The translations under genes and the position numbers were made by a program. Shown here one piece after another: positions 51,657-60,120 of a stretch of 64,000 nt of DNA. The first letter of the stretch is position 1. The number at the start of each line of letters is the position of its first letter. Below the pieces are notes generated by a model that was not told where the DNA came from, ran no database searches, and saw only the letters and a program-made list of their open reading frames with translations. The stretch is from Bacteroidaceae bacterium (GTDB lineage: Bacteria; Bacteroidota; Bacteroidia; Bacteroidales; Bacteroidaceae), in the NCBI GenBank assembly GCA_017645655.1, contig JAGCNZ010000002.1:31427-95426 (forward strand), in the 5' to 3' direction.

Positions 51657-51801
51657 GAGTTTTTTTTCGTTTGTGCCATCCGGGGACGCCTTTTTTTGAG
51701 CATGAGGGTGAAAAAAGCCGAAAATAAGGCCGCTTTTGTCATGTTTGGGTCGCAAAACACGGGAGCGAACGACGCCAGAAGGCGCAATTTGTTGGATAAA
51801 C

Positions 51802-51847
51802 AGAGGGTGCACCTCTTCGCCGTGATTGACGAAGGGATGCACCCTCT
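51802..51847 (-). terminator. pckA terminator hairpin
   Basis: Outer stem AGAGGGTGCA with TGCACCCTCT (10 bp, perfect) and inner TCTTCG/CGAAGG pairing, about 90 bp after the pckA stop on the minus strand. The rest of this 320-bp gap holds only a duplicated piece of the pckA end and unassigned sequence. Confidence 0.65.
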
Positions 51848-51871
51848 TCTATTATGTGTATTTGAAAAGCT

Positions 51872-51898
51872 TTACAGCTTCGGGCCTGCAGCGACGAG
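51872..51898 (-). repeat. Duplicate of the last 27 bp of pckA
   Basis: Matches the real pckA end (51937-51963) in 26 of 27 bases, including the stop codon, offset by 65 bp downstream of the gene. It encodes LVAAGPKL-stop in the same orientation but has no start. Confidence 0.9.
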
Positions 51899-51936
51899 TC
51901 AAGAGGACATCGTTGCTTGCGGCCTTATCAGCTCTT

Positions 51937-53550
51937 TTAGAGCTTCGGGCCTGCAGCGACGAGAGCCTTGCCTGCTTCGTTGCCTTCGTACTTCTTGAAG
52001 TTCTTGATGAAGCGTGCAGCGAGGTCCTTTGCCTTCTCTTCCCAGATGCTTGCCTCTGCGTAGGTGTCGCGAGGATCGAGGATGGCGGGGTTGACGTTGG
52101 GCAGTGCTGTGGGCACTTCGAAGTCGAAGTAAGGAATCTTCTTTGTCTCGGCCTTCAGGATGCTGCCGTCGAGGATAGCGTCGATGATGCCGCGAGTGTC
52201 GGGAATTGAGATGCGCTTGCCTGTGCCGTTCCAGCCTGTGTTGACGAGGTAAGCCTTAGCGCCGCTCTTCTCCATCTTCTTGACGAGTTCCTCAGCATAC
52301 TTTGTGGGATGCAGTTCGAGGAATGCCTGGCCGAAGCAAGCGCTGAATGTGGGAGTGGGCTCTGTGATGCCGCGCTCTGTGCCTGCGAGCTTTGCTGTGA
52401 AGCCGGAGAGGAAGTAGTACTTTGTCTGCTCGGGCGTGAGGATGCTGACGGGAGGCAGTACGCCGAATGCGTCGGCGCTGAGGAAGATGACGTTCTTTGC
52501 GTCGGGTCCTGCGCTCTTGCCATTCACCTTCTTTGCAATCTTCTCGATGTGTTCGATGGGATAGCTGACGCGGGTGTTCTCGGTGACGCTCTTGTCGGCG
52601 AAGTCGATTTTGCCGTTTGCATCAACTGTTACGTTCTCGAGGAGTGCGTTGCGCTTGATGGCGCCGTAGATGTCGGGCTCGTTCTCCTTGGAGAGGTTGA
52701 TGACCTTAGCGTAGCAACCACCCTCGAGGTTGAAGACGCCCTCGTCGTCCCAACCGTGTTCGTCGTCACCAATGAGGAGACGCTTCGGGTCGGTGGAGAG
52801 TGTGGTCTTGCCTGTGCCGCTCAGTCCGAAGAAGATGGCTGTGTTCTTGCCCTGCATGTCGGTGTTGGCGGAGCAGTGCATGCTGGCGATGCCGTCGAGG
52901 GGGAGGTAGTAGTTCTGCATGGAGAACATGCCCTTCTTCATCTCGCCGCCGTACCATGTATTGATGATGCACTGTTCGCGGCTGGTAACGTTGAATGCTA
53001 CGCAGGTCTCGCTGTTGAGGCCGAGCTCCTTGTAGTTTTCCACCTTTGCCTTGCTTGCGTTGTAGATGACGAAGTTTGGCTCGAACTTCTCCAGCTCTTC
53101 AGCTGTGGGCTGGATGAACATGTTCTTTACGAAGTGTGCCTGCCATGCTACCTCTACGATGAAGCGAACGGCCAGACGTGTGCCTTCGTTGGCGCCGCAG
53201 AAAGCGTCGACCACGTACAGGTTCTTGTTGCAAAGTTCCTTCACGGCAAGTTCCTTTACCTTTGCCCACACCTCTTCGCTCATGGGATGATTGTCGTTCT
53301 TGTACTCTTCGGAGGTCCACCAAACGGTGTCCTTCGACTTTTGATCCATCACGATGTACTTGTCCTTAGGGCTGCGGCCGGTGTAGATGCCAGTCATTAC
53401 GTTGACTGCGTCGAGCTCTGTGTTCTGGCCTTTGTCGAAGCCGGTAAGTCCTGCCTTGGTCTCCTCCTCGAAGAGAAACTCGTAAGAAGGGTTGTGGGCG
53501 ATCACGGTGCTGCCAGTGATGCCATACTTTGTCAAGTCTAATGTTGCCAT
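51937..53550 (-). CDS. pckA: Phosphoenolpyruvate carboxykinase (ATP)
   Basis: Interconverts oxaloacetate and PEP; in rumen and gut Bacteroidales it often fixes CO2 toward succinate and gains ATP. 537 residues, full length. Substrate site [34 protein letters not shown]-loop [38 protein letters not shown]. Single gene with its own -7 box at 53607. Confidence 0.98.
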   Translation of the reverse strand: MATLDLTKYGITGSTVIAHNPSYEFLFEEETKAGLTGFDKGQNTELDAVNVMTGIYTGRSPKDKYIVMDQKSKDTVWWTSEEYKNDNHPMSEEVWAKVKELAVKELCNKNLYVVDAFCGANEGTRLAVRFIVEVAWQAHFVKNMFIQPTAEELEKFEPNFVIYNASKAKVENYKELGLNSETCVAFNVTSREQCIINTWYGGEMKKGMFSMQNYYLPLDGIASMHCSANTDMQGKNTAIFFGLSGTGKTTLSTDPKRLLIGDDEHGWDDEGVFNLEGGCYAKVINLSKENEPDIYGAIKRNALLENVTVDANGKIDFADKSVTENTRVSYPIEHIEKIAKKVNGKSAGPDAKNVIFLSADAFGVLPPVSILTPEQTKYYFLSGFTAKLAGTERGITEPTPTFSACFGQAFLELHPTKYAEELVKKMEKSGAKAYLVNTGWNGTGKRISIPDTRGIIDAILDGSILKAETKKIPYFDFEVPTALPNVNPAILDPRDTYAEASIWEEKAKDLAARFIKNFKKYEGNEAGKALVAAGPKL

Positions 53551-53606
53551 TGTTTTGATGTTGGGTTTATAGTTATACTTATTTGATTTTGTCTCTTAAG
53601 CGGGTG

Positions 53607-53614
53607 CAAAGGTA
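53607..53614 (-). promoter_or_regulatory. -7 box TACCTTTG for pckA
   Basis: TAnnTTTG match on the minus strand, 56 bp before the pckA start. Confidence 0.65.
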
Positions 53615-53742
53615 CGAAATAAAGTTGAAAGTTTAGAGTTTAGAGTTTAAAGTTTTTCTTTTGAATGCTTTTTTGCAAAGCAAACTTTACATTTAGACAC
53701 AAAAATCTGCTGCTTGGGGTTCGGGTTCTCTAATCTTTTTTG

Positions 53743-53750
53743 TATCTTTG
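53743..53750 (+). promoter_or_regulatory. -7 box TATCTTTG for upp
   Basis: TAnnTTTG match 27 bp upstream of ATG 53778. Between this and the pckA box lies TTTAGAGTTTAAAGT-type simple repeat. Confidence 0.65.
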
Positions 53751-53777
53751 CAGGCAGCAACATCAAAACAATCGACC

Positions 53778-54440
53778 ATGAAAGTAGTCAACATGAGCAA
53801 GACGCCGAGCGTCATCAATCAGTATGTGAGTGAACTTCGCGATGCCCAAATTCAGCAGGACCGCATGCGTTTCCGCCGCAACCTGGAGCGCATAGGGGAA
53901 ATGATGGCGTTCGAGATAAGCAAGGACCTCAGTTATAAGGAGACGACGGTGCGGACGCCGTTGGCCGAGTGCAAGTGTCAGCGCCTCTCGGAGGATATTG
54001 TGCTGGCCACCATATTCCGTGCCGGACTGCCCCTCCATCAGGGTTTCCTCAATGTCTTCGACAGGGCGGAGAATGGTTTCGTGAGTGCCTTCCGCTACTA
54101 TAAGGACAAGGAATGCAGCAAGGTAGGCGTGAATGTGGAGTACATGGCATCGCCCGACTTGACCGGCAAGACGCTCATCATCGTCGATCCTATGCTGGCA
54201 AAGGGTTACAGCTTGGAGCTTGGGCTGGTTGCTTTCCTCAAGAACGGAAGGCCTCGTCGCGTTATCCTGGTGAGCGTCATTGCCAGCGAGGAAGGCGTCG
54301 CGCACATAGAGCAGGGCTTCGGCGAGTACGAAGAAGTGGAGCTTTGGTGCGCTGCCATCGATCCCGTCCTCAATGAGCACAGCTACATCGTGCCGGGTCT
54401 TGGCGACGCGGGCGACTTGGCATTCGGCGACAAACTGTGA
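53778..54440 (+). CDS. upp: Uracil phosphoribosyltransferase
   Basis: Salvages uracil to UMP with PRPP. About 220 residues. FRAGLPLHQGFLNVFDRAENGFVSAFR and the PRPP loop IIVDPMLAKGYSLELG are clear; C-terminal AAIDPVLNEHSYIVPGLGDAGDLAFG is the uracil site. I use ATG 53778 (MKVVNMSKTPS); the longer frame would start in the -7 box. Confidence 0.95.
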   Translation: MKVVNMSKTPSVINQYVSELRDAQIQQDRMRFRRNLERIGEMMAFEISKDLSYKETTVRTPLAECKCQRLSEDIVLATIFRAGLPLHQGFLNVFDRAENGFVSAFRYYKDKECSKVGVNVEYMASPDLTGKTLIIVDPMLAKGYSLELGLVAFLKNGRPRRVILVSVIASEEGVAHIEQGFGEYEEVELWCAAIDPVLNEHSYIVPGLGDAGDLAFGDKL

Positions 54441-54479
54441 TGCGAAACCCGTCGCTCCGTGGGGCGACAGGAAACACGG

Positions 54480-54600
54480 CACGTGATGTTTTCAATTTAC
54501 CCACGTGATAAATTGATTTTACCCACGTGATATTTGAAATATTACACGTGATAATTTGATTTATCCCACGTGATGTTTTCAGTCGTCGCACGCTGTGTCT
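54480..54600. repeat. CACGTG phased array 9
   Basis: Boxes CACGTG 54480, 54502, 54524, 54545 and 54567, CACGCT 54589: steps 22, 22, 21, 22, 22. Forward orientation, GATGTTTTCA at both edges. It fills the convergent gap between upp and the S46 peptidase gene. Confidence 0.95.
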
Positions 54601-54649
54601 CTTCGTGCGACGCTGAGCCTGGTGTTCTCCCTCGGGAAAAGTGTGTGAA

Positions 54650-56794
54650 TCAGGGCAGCAGTTCCTTGATGAGATGCTTGGCCTTTCCCCATTTGTCCAT
54701 GACGAAAAGCATGTAGCGGACGTCCACTCCGATGCATCGCTGCAGGTTGCTGTCGAACGAGATGTCGCCCGACATGGCATCCCAGTTGCCGTCGAACGCC
54801 AGTCCCAACAGCTCGCCCTTGCCGTTGAACATCGGCGAGCCTGAGTTTCCGCCGGTAATGTCGTTGTTGGAGAGGAAGCAGAGATGCATGTCACCGGTCG
54901 TCTGGTCGGCATATCTCCCCCAGTCGCCTTTCTGCATCAGGCCGACGATGTCGTCCTCCAGCCTGTAGTCCTCTATCTCCGCTTGCTGGGCCGCCTTGTC
55001 GAGCAGGCTCTGAGCATTGGTGTAGTACTGATGGTGGATGCCTCCTGCCGTGTAGTCCTGAATGTAGCCGTACGAGAGTCGCATGGTGAAATTGGCGTCG
55101 CTGTAGTGCGGCGTCTCCTGGTCCATCTCCAGCAGCGCCTGCGTCAGCATGTGCTCGCCATAGTCGATGGTGGTCGACGCCTCCCGGCTTCGTCCGCTAA
55201 TCTCTTGCATCATGGTTGGGATGTCGTCGGCATAGAGCAGGCCGGGATCCGTGTCGCGAAGGGTGCTGTCGGCAAGCAACTTGTCCACGCCGCCGAGGCT
55301 CGTGCAGATGGTTTTCGAGAAGACGTCGTGGGCGTAGGCTGCCTCGTCGCCTCCGTAGATGCTGTCGATGGTGTGGTAGCACTCGGGCCAGTACTTCTTG
55401 TCGGGCACCTGCTCGCGGTAGTTCTTCAGCAGCGCCGCCATCGTAGCCTCGTCGAGCTTGGCATCGTAGTCCTTGAAGAAGGCCTCCATGCGGCTGCGCA
55501 CCTGTGCTGCCTCCGTGCTGTCGGCGTCCTGAGGCATCGTGTTGAGCATGTTGGCGACGCGGTAGAGCTCGATGCCCCGCATGAATGTCTCGCGGAAGAA
55601 ACCTGCCGCATAGACACCCTCGCGACGCTCCCCGTAGGCTCGCTCCAGGTCGCGGAACATGTCGCCGAAGCGGTTCCGGAGGTCTTCCCTGCCGTTGTAC
55701 CACCCGCGTATCTTGTCCTCGAGGCGTTGCTTCTGCTCGATGACACCCAGGTCGGCGATGGCCTTGTTCATGCCAATGCTGTTCTTCCAGTAGTTGCTGC
55801 TGCCTGCCCACTTGCTCGCATACTTGATGCCCACGGCTCGGTCCGCGTCCATAAAGCGCTTCCACACTTCCTGCTTCTTGCCTCGAACCTGTATCGTGCT
55901 GACGTTTATCGCATTGACACGTTCGTCGATACCCCACGAACTCATGTACCTGCTGGTGCTGCCAGGGTATCCCACCGTCATGCAGAAGTCGCCGCTCCGG
56001 TAACCGTCCATCGCTATGAGAGCGTAGTTCTTCAGTCGCAGCGGCACGTTCTTCCTGTTGTAGTCGGCCGGCTCGCCATTCTTGTCGGCATAAATGCGGA
56101 AGACACTGAAGTCGCACGTCTGTCTGGGCCACATCCAGTTGTCTGTGTCGCCACCGAATTTGCCCATAGTTTCCGTGGCTGTGAAGACAAGACGAATGTC
56201 CTTGTAGACTTTGTAGAAACTGGCAAAGAACGCATTGTTCTCGTAGTAAGCCCTCACCATGCAGTCGAGGCCAGGATTCGCAGCCTGCAGTTCCTTCTCC
56301 ACAGCCGTCATGATGCTGTCGGTGTACTGCTTGTCGAGTGCTGCCGTCGCCTCGTCGGGATGCTCTTCATATACTTTGTTGAGGGCTCGCATGACACGCC
56401 CCGTGCACTCTTCTGTCCTTTGAAGAAACCTCACGAAGAGTCCCTCGGCAGGTCGCTCCTCCTTGCGTGAGCGGGCCACGAAGCCGTTCTTCAGAATGTC
56501 GTCTTCAGGCGTCGAAAGGCTTTGAATAGCACCGTAACCGCAATGGTGATTCGTGAAGACGAGTCCGTCGGCACTGACCACGACCCCAGAGCAAAAGTCG
56601 CTGAAGTCGACGACGCAGTCCTTCAGGCTCGCGTGCTCAGTGCTGTAGAGCTGGTCTGGCGTGAGCTGCAGGCCGAGACTCTGCATGGCCTCTGCCGTCT
56701 TCGCGTCGATGCGGTTCAGCATCCACATGCCCTCATCGGCATGGGAAAGAGTGGTAAGCGCGCACAAGGCAGCGCAAAGGATTATCTTTTTCAT
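54650..56794 (-). CDS. S46-family dipeptidyl peptidase (DPP7/DPP11 type)
   Basis: Exported serine dipeptidyl-peptidase that releases dipeptides from peptides for uptake. About 714 residues, normal for S46. Signal peptide MKKIILCAALCALTTLSHA from ATG 56794; the longer frame starts in a simple repeat. Catalytic His in FTNHHCGYG (His84), Asp in GGDTDNWMWPR, Ser in TGGNSGSPMF (Ser651). DEGMWM after the signal peptide is the usual mature start. Whether it prefers hydrophobic (DPP7) or acidic (DPP11) residues I cannot decide from the sequence with confidence. Confidence 0.93.
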   Translation of the reverse strand: MKKIILCAALCALTTLSHADEGMWMLNRIDAKTAEAMQSLGLQLTPDQLYSTEHASLKDCVVDFSDFCSGVVVSADGLVFTNHHCGYGAIQSLSTPEDDILKNGFVARSRKEERPAEGLFVRFLQRTEECTGRVMRALNKVYEEHPDEATAALDKQYTDSIMTAVEKELQAANPGLDCMVRAYYENNAFFASFYKVYKDIRLVFTATETMGKFGGDTDNWMWPRQTCDFSVFRIYADKNGEPADYNRKNVPLRLKNYALIAMDGYRSGDFCMTVGYPGSTSRYMSSWGIDERVNAINVSTIQVRGKKQEVWKRFMDADRAVGIKYASKWAGSSNYWKNSIGMNKAIADLGVIEQKQRLEDKIRGWYNGREDLRNRFGDMFRDLERAYGERREGVYAAGFFRETFMRGIELYRVANMLNTMPQDADSTEAAQVRSRMEAFFKDYDAKLDEATMAALLKNYREQVPDKKYWPECYHTIDSIYGGDEAAYAHDVFSKTICTSLGGVDKLLADSTLRDTDPGLLYADDIPTMMQEISGRSREASTTIDYGEHMLTQALLEMDQETPHYSDANFTMRLSYGYIQDYTAGGIHHQYYTNAQSLLDKAAQQAEIEDYRLEDDIVGLMQKGDWGRYADQTTGDMHLCFLSNNDITGGNSGSPMFNGKGELLGLAFDGNWDAMSGDISFDSNLQRCIGVDVRYMLFVMDKWGKAKHLIKELLP

Positions 56795-56854
56795 TTTGAC
56801 ATTTACCATTTAACCATTCACCATTTGTTTCCTCTATAGTGAGGTAGCAGTTTC

Positions 56855-58837
56855 CTATTTGTTCTTCTTTGGCTTGCGCCTTGCCCAACCTTCTTCACTG
56901 AAGTCGGGAATCTCGCCTTTCAACTCGCTCTTCTTGGTCGGTTTATCTGGGTGGAGGAACTTCATCCAGTCCTCCTTCTTATAAGTTTTCTTGCCGCGAG
57001 GTGCCGTGTAGCCTCTCTCTTCGCGCGACGGACGCTTCCTCTCTGGCTTCTCTGTCGTGGCGAACTCTTTCTTTCTCTGAGCAGGCTTAGATGGTTTTCT
57101 TCCTTCCTCTTTGTGAGATGGAGTGGGGGATGAGGCTTCGGTCGCTACGTCGCAGACCACGCTCCTTCCCTTCACCGTCACACCATGCTTCAAGCCTTTC
57201 ATCACGCGGCTCAGGTCGTCCTGTTTCACCTCGATGAACGAGAAGTTTTTCATTAGGTCTATCCTGCCGACGGCCACCTTGTCGCCTTGCACGTTCTTGT
57301 TGATGAGGCCGATGATTTCGCGGGCATACATGCCGTCTATCTTGCCCACGTTGAGGAACAGGCGCACGTAGCCTTCCGCTCCTCTCTGGCTTCCCCCGTG
57401 TGCGGAGGACTTCTTCCTCTCTCCTCTTGGCGCGTTGGCGGGGTTCTCTATCTCGGGTGCATTAGCGTAATACTGCAGGAAGCGTCCGAATTCGCGCGAA
57501 AGCACTCGCTTGATCAAGTCGTCCTTGTCGAGCCATTCCCATCGCTTCTGCACCTCGTCCATGAAGGGTGCTATCTCTTCTTCGTCGACTTCAATGCGCT
57601 CGATGTCGTCGATGACGTGATAGAGTTGCTTTGTGCAGATGTCGCGCGGCTCGGGCAGCGTGCCTTGCTCGAAGGTCTTCTGTATCTCCTTTTCGATTTG
57701 CTTTATCTTGCTTCGCTCGCGCATGCCGATGATGCAGATGCTCGTGCCTTTCTTGCCTGCGCGGCCTGTTCTGCCGGAGCGATGGGTGTAGTATTCCACG
57801 TCGTCGGGCATGCCGAAGTTGATGACGTGGGTCAGGTCGTCGACGTCCAAGCCTCGTGCTGCCACGTCGGTTGCCACGAGGAGCTGAATGCGATGGCGTC
57901 GGAACTTCTGCATCGTGAGCTCGCGCTGTTGCTGGGACAGCTCGCCGTGCAGCGCATCTGCATTGTATCCGTCGCGAATCAGGTTGTCCGCCACTTCTTG
58001 TGTCTCGAGTCGTGTTCGGCAGAAGATGATGGCGTAGATGCGGGGATAGTAGTCGACGACGCGCTTCAAGGCGAGGTATTTGTCGCGCGCATGTACCATA
58101 TAATATATGTGGTTCACGTTCTCGGCGCCTTCGTTACGGCTGCCCACCTGTATCTGCTTGGCGTTGGAGAGATAATTCTGCGCGATGCGTTCTATCTCCT
58201 GACTCATCGTGGCGCTGAAGAGAAGTGTTCGGTGCTGGCTTGGAATGCCTTCGAGTATGCTGTCCAGCTCTTCCTGGAAGCCCATGGAGAGCATTTCGTC
58301 GGCTTCGTCGAGCACTACATATTGCACGTTCGACAGGTTTGCCGCGCCGCGATTCATCAGGTCGATGAGTCTGCCGGGCGTTGCCACGATGATGTCAGGG
58401 CCGTGCCTTAGGGCGCGTATCTGCGGCTCGATGTTCGTGCCGCCATAGACAGCCACGATTTCCGTCTCGGGCAAATACTTGCTGAAGCCTTCCAGATCGT
58501 CTGCTATCTGCAGGCAGAGTTCGCGCGTCGGGCTGAGGATGAGGATAGAAGCCCCCTCCTTGCTCCCCCTTTGGGAGAGTGTCACACTCTCCGTTGACTC
58601 TACCTCTGAAGCACTCCCCCAGGGGGGGAGCGGGGAGGTGGCCAGCTTCTGCAGCAGCGGCAACCCGTAGGCGGCCGTTTTTCCTGTGCCGGTCTGTGCC
58701 AGGGCGACCAGGTCGGTATCGTTGTTGAGCAGGTAGGGGATTACTTCTTCCTGCACAGGCATGGGGTGTTCATATCCCAGCTCTTCTATGGCTTGCAGGA
58801 GCGCTTGGGAGAGGCCCAGTTCGGTAAAGTTTTTCAT
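56855..58837 (-). CDS. deaD: DEAD-box RNA helicase with DbpA-type RNA-binding domain
   Basis: 660 residues. Q motif GYEHPMPVQEEVI, AQTGTGKTAAYGLPLLQ, SPTRELCLQ, TPGRLIDL, VLDEADEM, FSATM, and HRSGRTGRAGKKG give a complete helicase core. A DbpA-type RRM follows (VRLFLNVGKIDGMYAREIIGL...), then a basic tail. Likely acts in ribosome assembly or cold adaptation. Residues about 66-96 (TSPLPPWGSASEVESTE...) come from a GC-rich inverted-repeat cassette (58550-58642), placed between motif I and SPTREL. A half cassette at 57100-57139 encodes SSPTPSHKEEGRK near residue 570. Symbol by similarity only. Confidence 0.94.
   Translation of the reverse strand: MKNFTELGLSQALLQAIEELGYEHPMPVQEEVIPYLLNNDTDLVALAQTGTGKTAAYGLPLLQKLATSPLPPWGSASEVESTESVTLSQRGSKEGASILILSPTRELCLQIADDLEGFSKYLPETEIVAVYGGTNIEPQIRALRHGPDIIVATPGRLIDLMNRGAANLSNVQYVVLDEADEMLSMGFQEELDSILEGIPSQHRTLLFSATMSQEIERIAQNYLSNAKQIQVGSRNEGAENVNHIYYMVHARDKYLALKRVVDYYPRIYAIIFCRTRLETQEVADNLIRDGYNADALHGELSQQQRELTMQKFRRHRIQLLVATDVAARGLDVDDLTHVINFGMPDDVEYYTHRSGRTGRAGKKGTSICIIGMRERSKIKQIEKEIQKTFEQGTLPEPRDICTKQLYHVIDDIERIEVDEEEIAPFMDEVQKRWEWLDKDDLIKRVLSREFGRFLQYYANAPEIENPANAPRGERKKSSAHGGSQRGAEGYVRLFLNVGKIDGMYAREIIGLINKNVQGDKVAVGRIDLMKNFSFIEVKQDDLSRVMKGLKHGVTVKGRSVVCDVATEASSPTPSHKEEGRKPSKPAQRKKEFATTEKPERKRPSREERGYTAPRGKKTYKKEDWMKFLHPDKPTKKSELKGEIPDFSEEGWARRKPKKNK
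58550..58642. repeat. GC-rich inverted-repeat cassette inside the DEAD-box gene
   Basis: Starts AGCCCCCTCCTTGCTCCCCC and ends in GGGGAGGTGGC; inner arms TTGGGAGAGTG and CACTCCCCCAGG. Same design and length as the rfbD cassette but a different centre. Read in frame. Confidence 0.85.
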
Positions 58838-58845
58838 ATCGGCTG

Positions 58846-58907
58846 CAAAGGTACGAAAAAAAGTTTAGAGTTTGGAGTTTAGAGTTGAAAGTTTTTTCGT
58901 AACTTTG
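58846..58907. promoter_or_regulatory. Divergent -7 boxes for the helicase and patatin genes
   Basis: TACCTTTG on the minus strand at 58846-58853 (helicase, start 58837) and TAACTTTG on the plus strand at 58900-58907 (patatin, ATG 58915). Both boxes are very close to their start codons, so leaders are only a few nucleotides long. Confidence 0.65.
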
Positions 58908-58914
58908 CCGAGCG

Positions 58915-59757
58915 ATGAGGAAAGGATTGGTATTAGAAGGTGGAGGGATGCGTGGCTTGTTCACGGCTGGCGTGATGGATGTGATGATGGAGCATGGCAT
59001 CCGTTTCGACGGCATTGTGGGCGTTTCGGCCGGTGCCACGTTTGGCTGCAATTACAAGTCGCATCAGCCGGGTCGCGTGCTTCGCTACAATCTCCGTTTC
59101 AAAGACGATTCTCGCTACATGAGCCTGCGTAGCCTGCTCCAGACGGGCGACCTCGTGGGGGCGGAGTTCAGCTATCACACGCTGCCGAAGGAGCTCGATG
59201 TCTTCGACTTCGATGCCTGCAACGCCGACCCTGCCGAGTTTCACGTGGTCTGCACCGATGTCATGACCGGCGAACCTGTGTATCATCGCATCGATTTCAT
59301 GGACGATGACGGACTGGAATGGATTCGTGCGTCGGCCTCCATGCCGCTCGTCTCCAGGCCCGTCGGCATAGGTGGCCGGCTCATGCTCGACGGCGGCATC
59401 AGCGACTCCATACCCTTGCGCTACTTCCAGGGGCAGGGCTTCGGGCGAAACGTGGTCATCCTGACGCAACCCAAGGGCTTCTACAAGAAGCAGACAAGGC
59501 TGATGCCCCTGTTCCATCTCTTCATGAGAAAGTATCCCGCCATAGTGCAGGCGATGTCGCGACGCCACCTGATGTACAACGAGCAACTCTCCTACCTGGA
59601 GGAGCAGGAGCGGCAGGGCAGCATCCTCCTCATCTATCCTCAGGACACGCTCCCCATCGGGAGGACTGAGCAGAAGGAGGAGAAGATACGACGCGTCTAT
59701 GAGATGGGCCGCGAGAAGGCAGAGGAGATGCTCGGCGAGATACAGGCCTTCGTCTGA
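58915..59757 (+). CDS. Patatin-like phospholipase
   Basis: 280 residues, YjjU-like patatin family. Oxyanion loop LEGGGMRG at the N-terminus, nucleophile elbow GVSAG (Ser38) and the Asp of LDGGISDS. Serine-Asp lipid acyl hydrolase, cytoplasmic or membrane-associated; no signal peptide. ATG 58915 starts about 8 bp after the -7 box, so the mRNA may be leaderless or nearly so. Confidence 0.93.
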   Translation: MRKGLVLEGGGMRGLFTAGVMDVMMEHGIRFDGIVGVSAGATFGCNYKSHQPGRVLRYNLRFKDDSRYMSLRSLLQTGDLVGAEFSYHTLPKELDVFDFDACNADPAEFHVVCTDVMTGEPVYHRIDFMDDDGLEWIRASASMPLVSRPVGIGGRLMLDGGISDSIPLRYFQGQGFGRNVVILTQPKGFYKKQTRLMPLFHLFMRKYPAIVQAMSRRHLMYNEQLSYLEEQERQGSILLIYPQDTLPIGRTEQKEEKIRRVYEMGREKAEEMLGEIQAFV

Positions 59758-59868
59758 CCTCCTGTGTCGCGCCTGCCGACGCACCTGCCCGGGGCGGGTT
59801 TCGCAGCACGCCGAATCGGGATTTGCAGCGAGCTTCTCGGGGAGACTTGACAGGGTGCGCGACGTTTT

Positions 59869-59945
59869 GGCGCCCGCCAAAAGAATTCACGGCGCCCGCC
59901 AAAAGAAACCGTAGCGCCCGCCAAAAGAATCCGCGGCGCCCGCTA
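59869..59945. repeat. 22-bp tandem repeat, GGCGCCCGCCAAAAGAA type
   Basis: Units at 59869-59890, 59891-59912 and 59913-59934 and a partial unit to 59945, each NGCGCCCGCCAAAAGAA plus five variable bases. It lies in the 363-bp gap between the patatin and DUF4468 genes. The remainder of the gap is GC-rich without a recognisable feature, then the DUF4468 promoter. Confidence 0.92.
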
Positions 59946-60039
59946 CGAACCAGATTACAAACTGCAAGGAGTGAAGGCGAAATACGGACAGTTGCCTAAA
60001 TTTTTCTGCATGGATGTGTGCAGAAACTAAATAAATTAC

Positions 60040-60047
60040 TACCTTTG
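60040..60047 (+). promoter_or_regulatory. -7 box TACCTTTG for the DUF4468 gene
   Basis: TAnnTTTG match 73 bp upstream of ATG 60121. Confidence 0.65.
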
Positions 60048-60120
60048 CCCCGATAAAACGACAATTCCGAGCGGGAACGAAACCTCTCGGAGCGTACAGC
60101 GAAACCAGAAAAAACTCGAT

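Noticed and set aside
59758-59868. A possible RNA gene in the GC-rich part of the gap after the patatin gene.
   Set aside because: No tRNA or rRNA pattern and no clear stable fold by eye; no promoter box in front of it.
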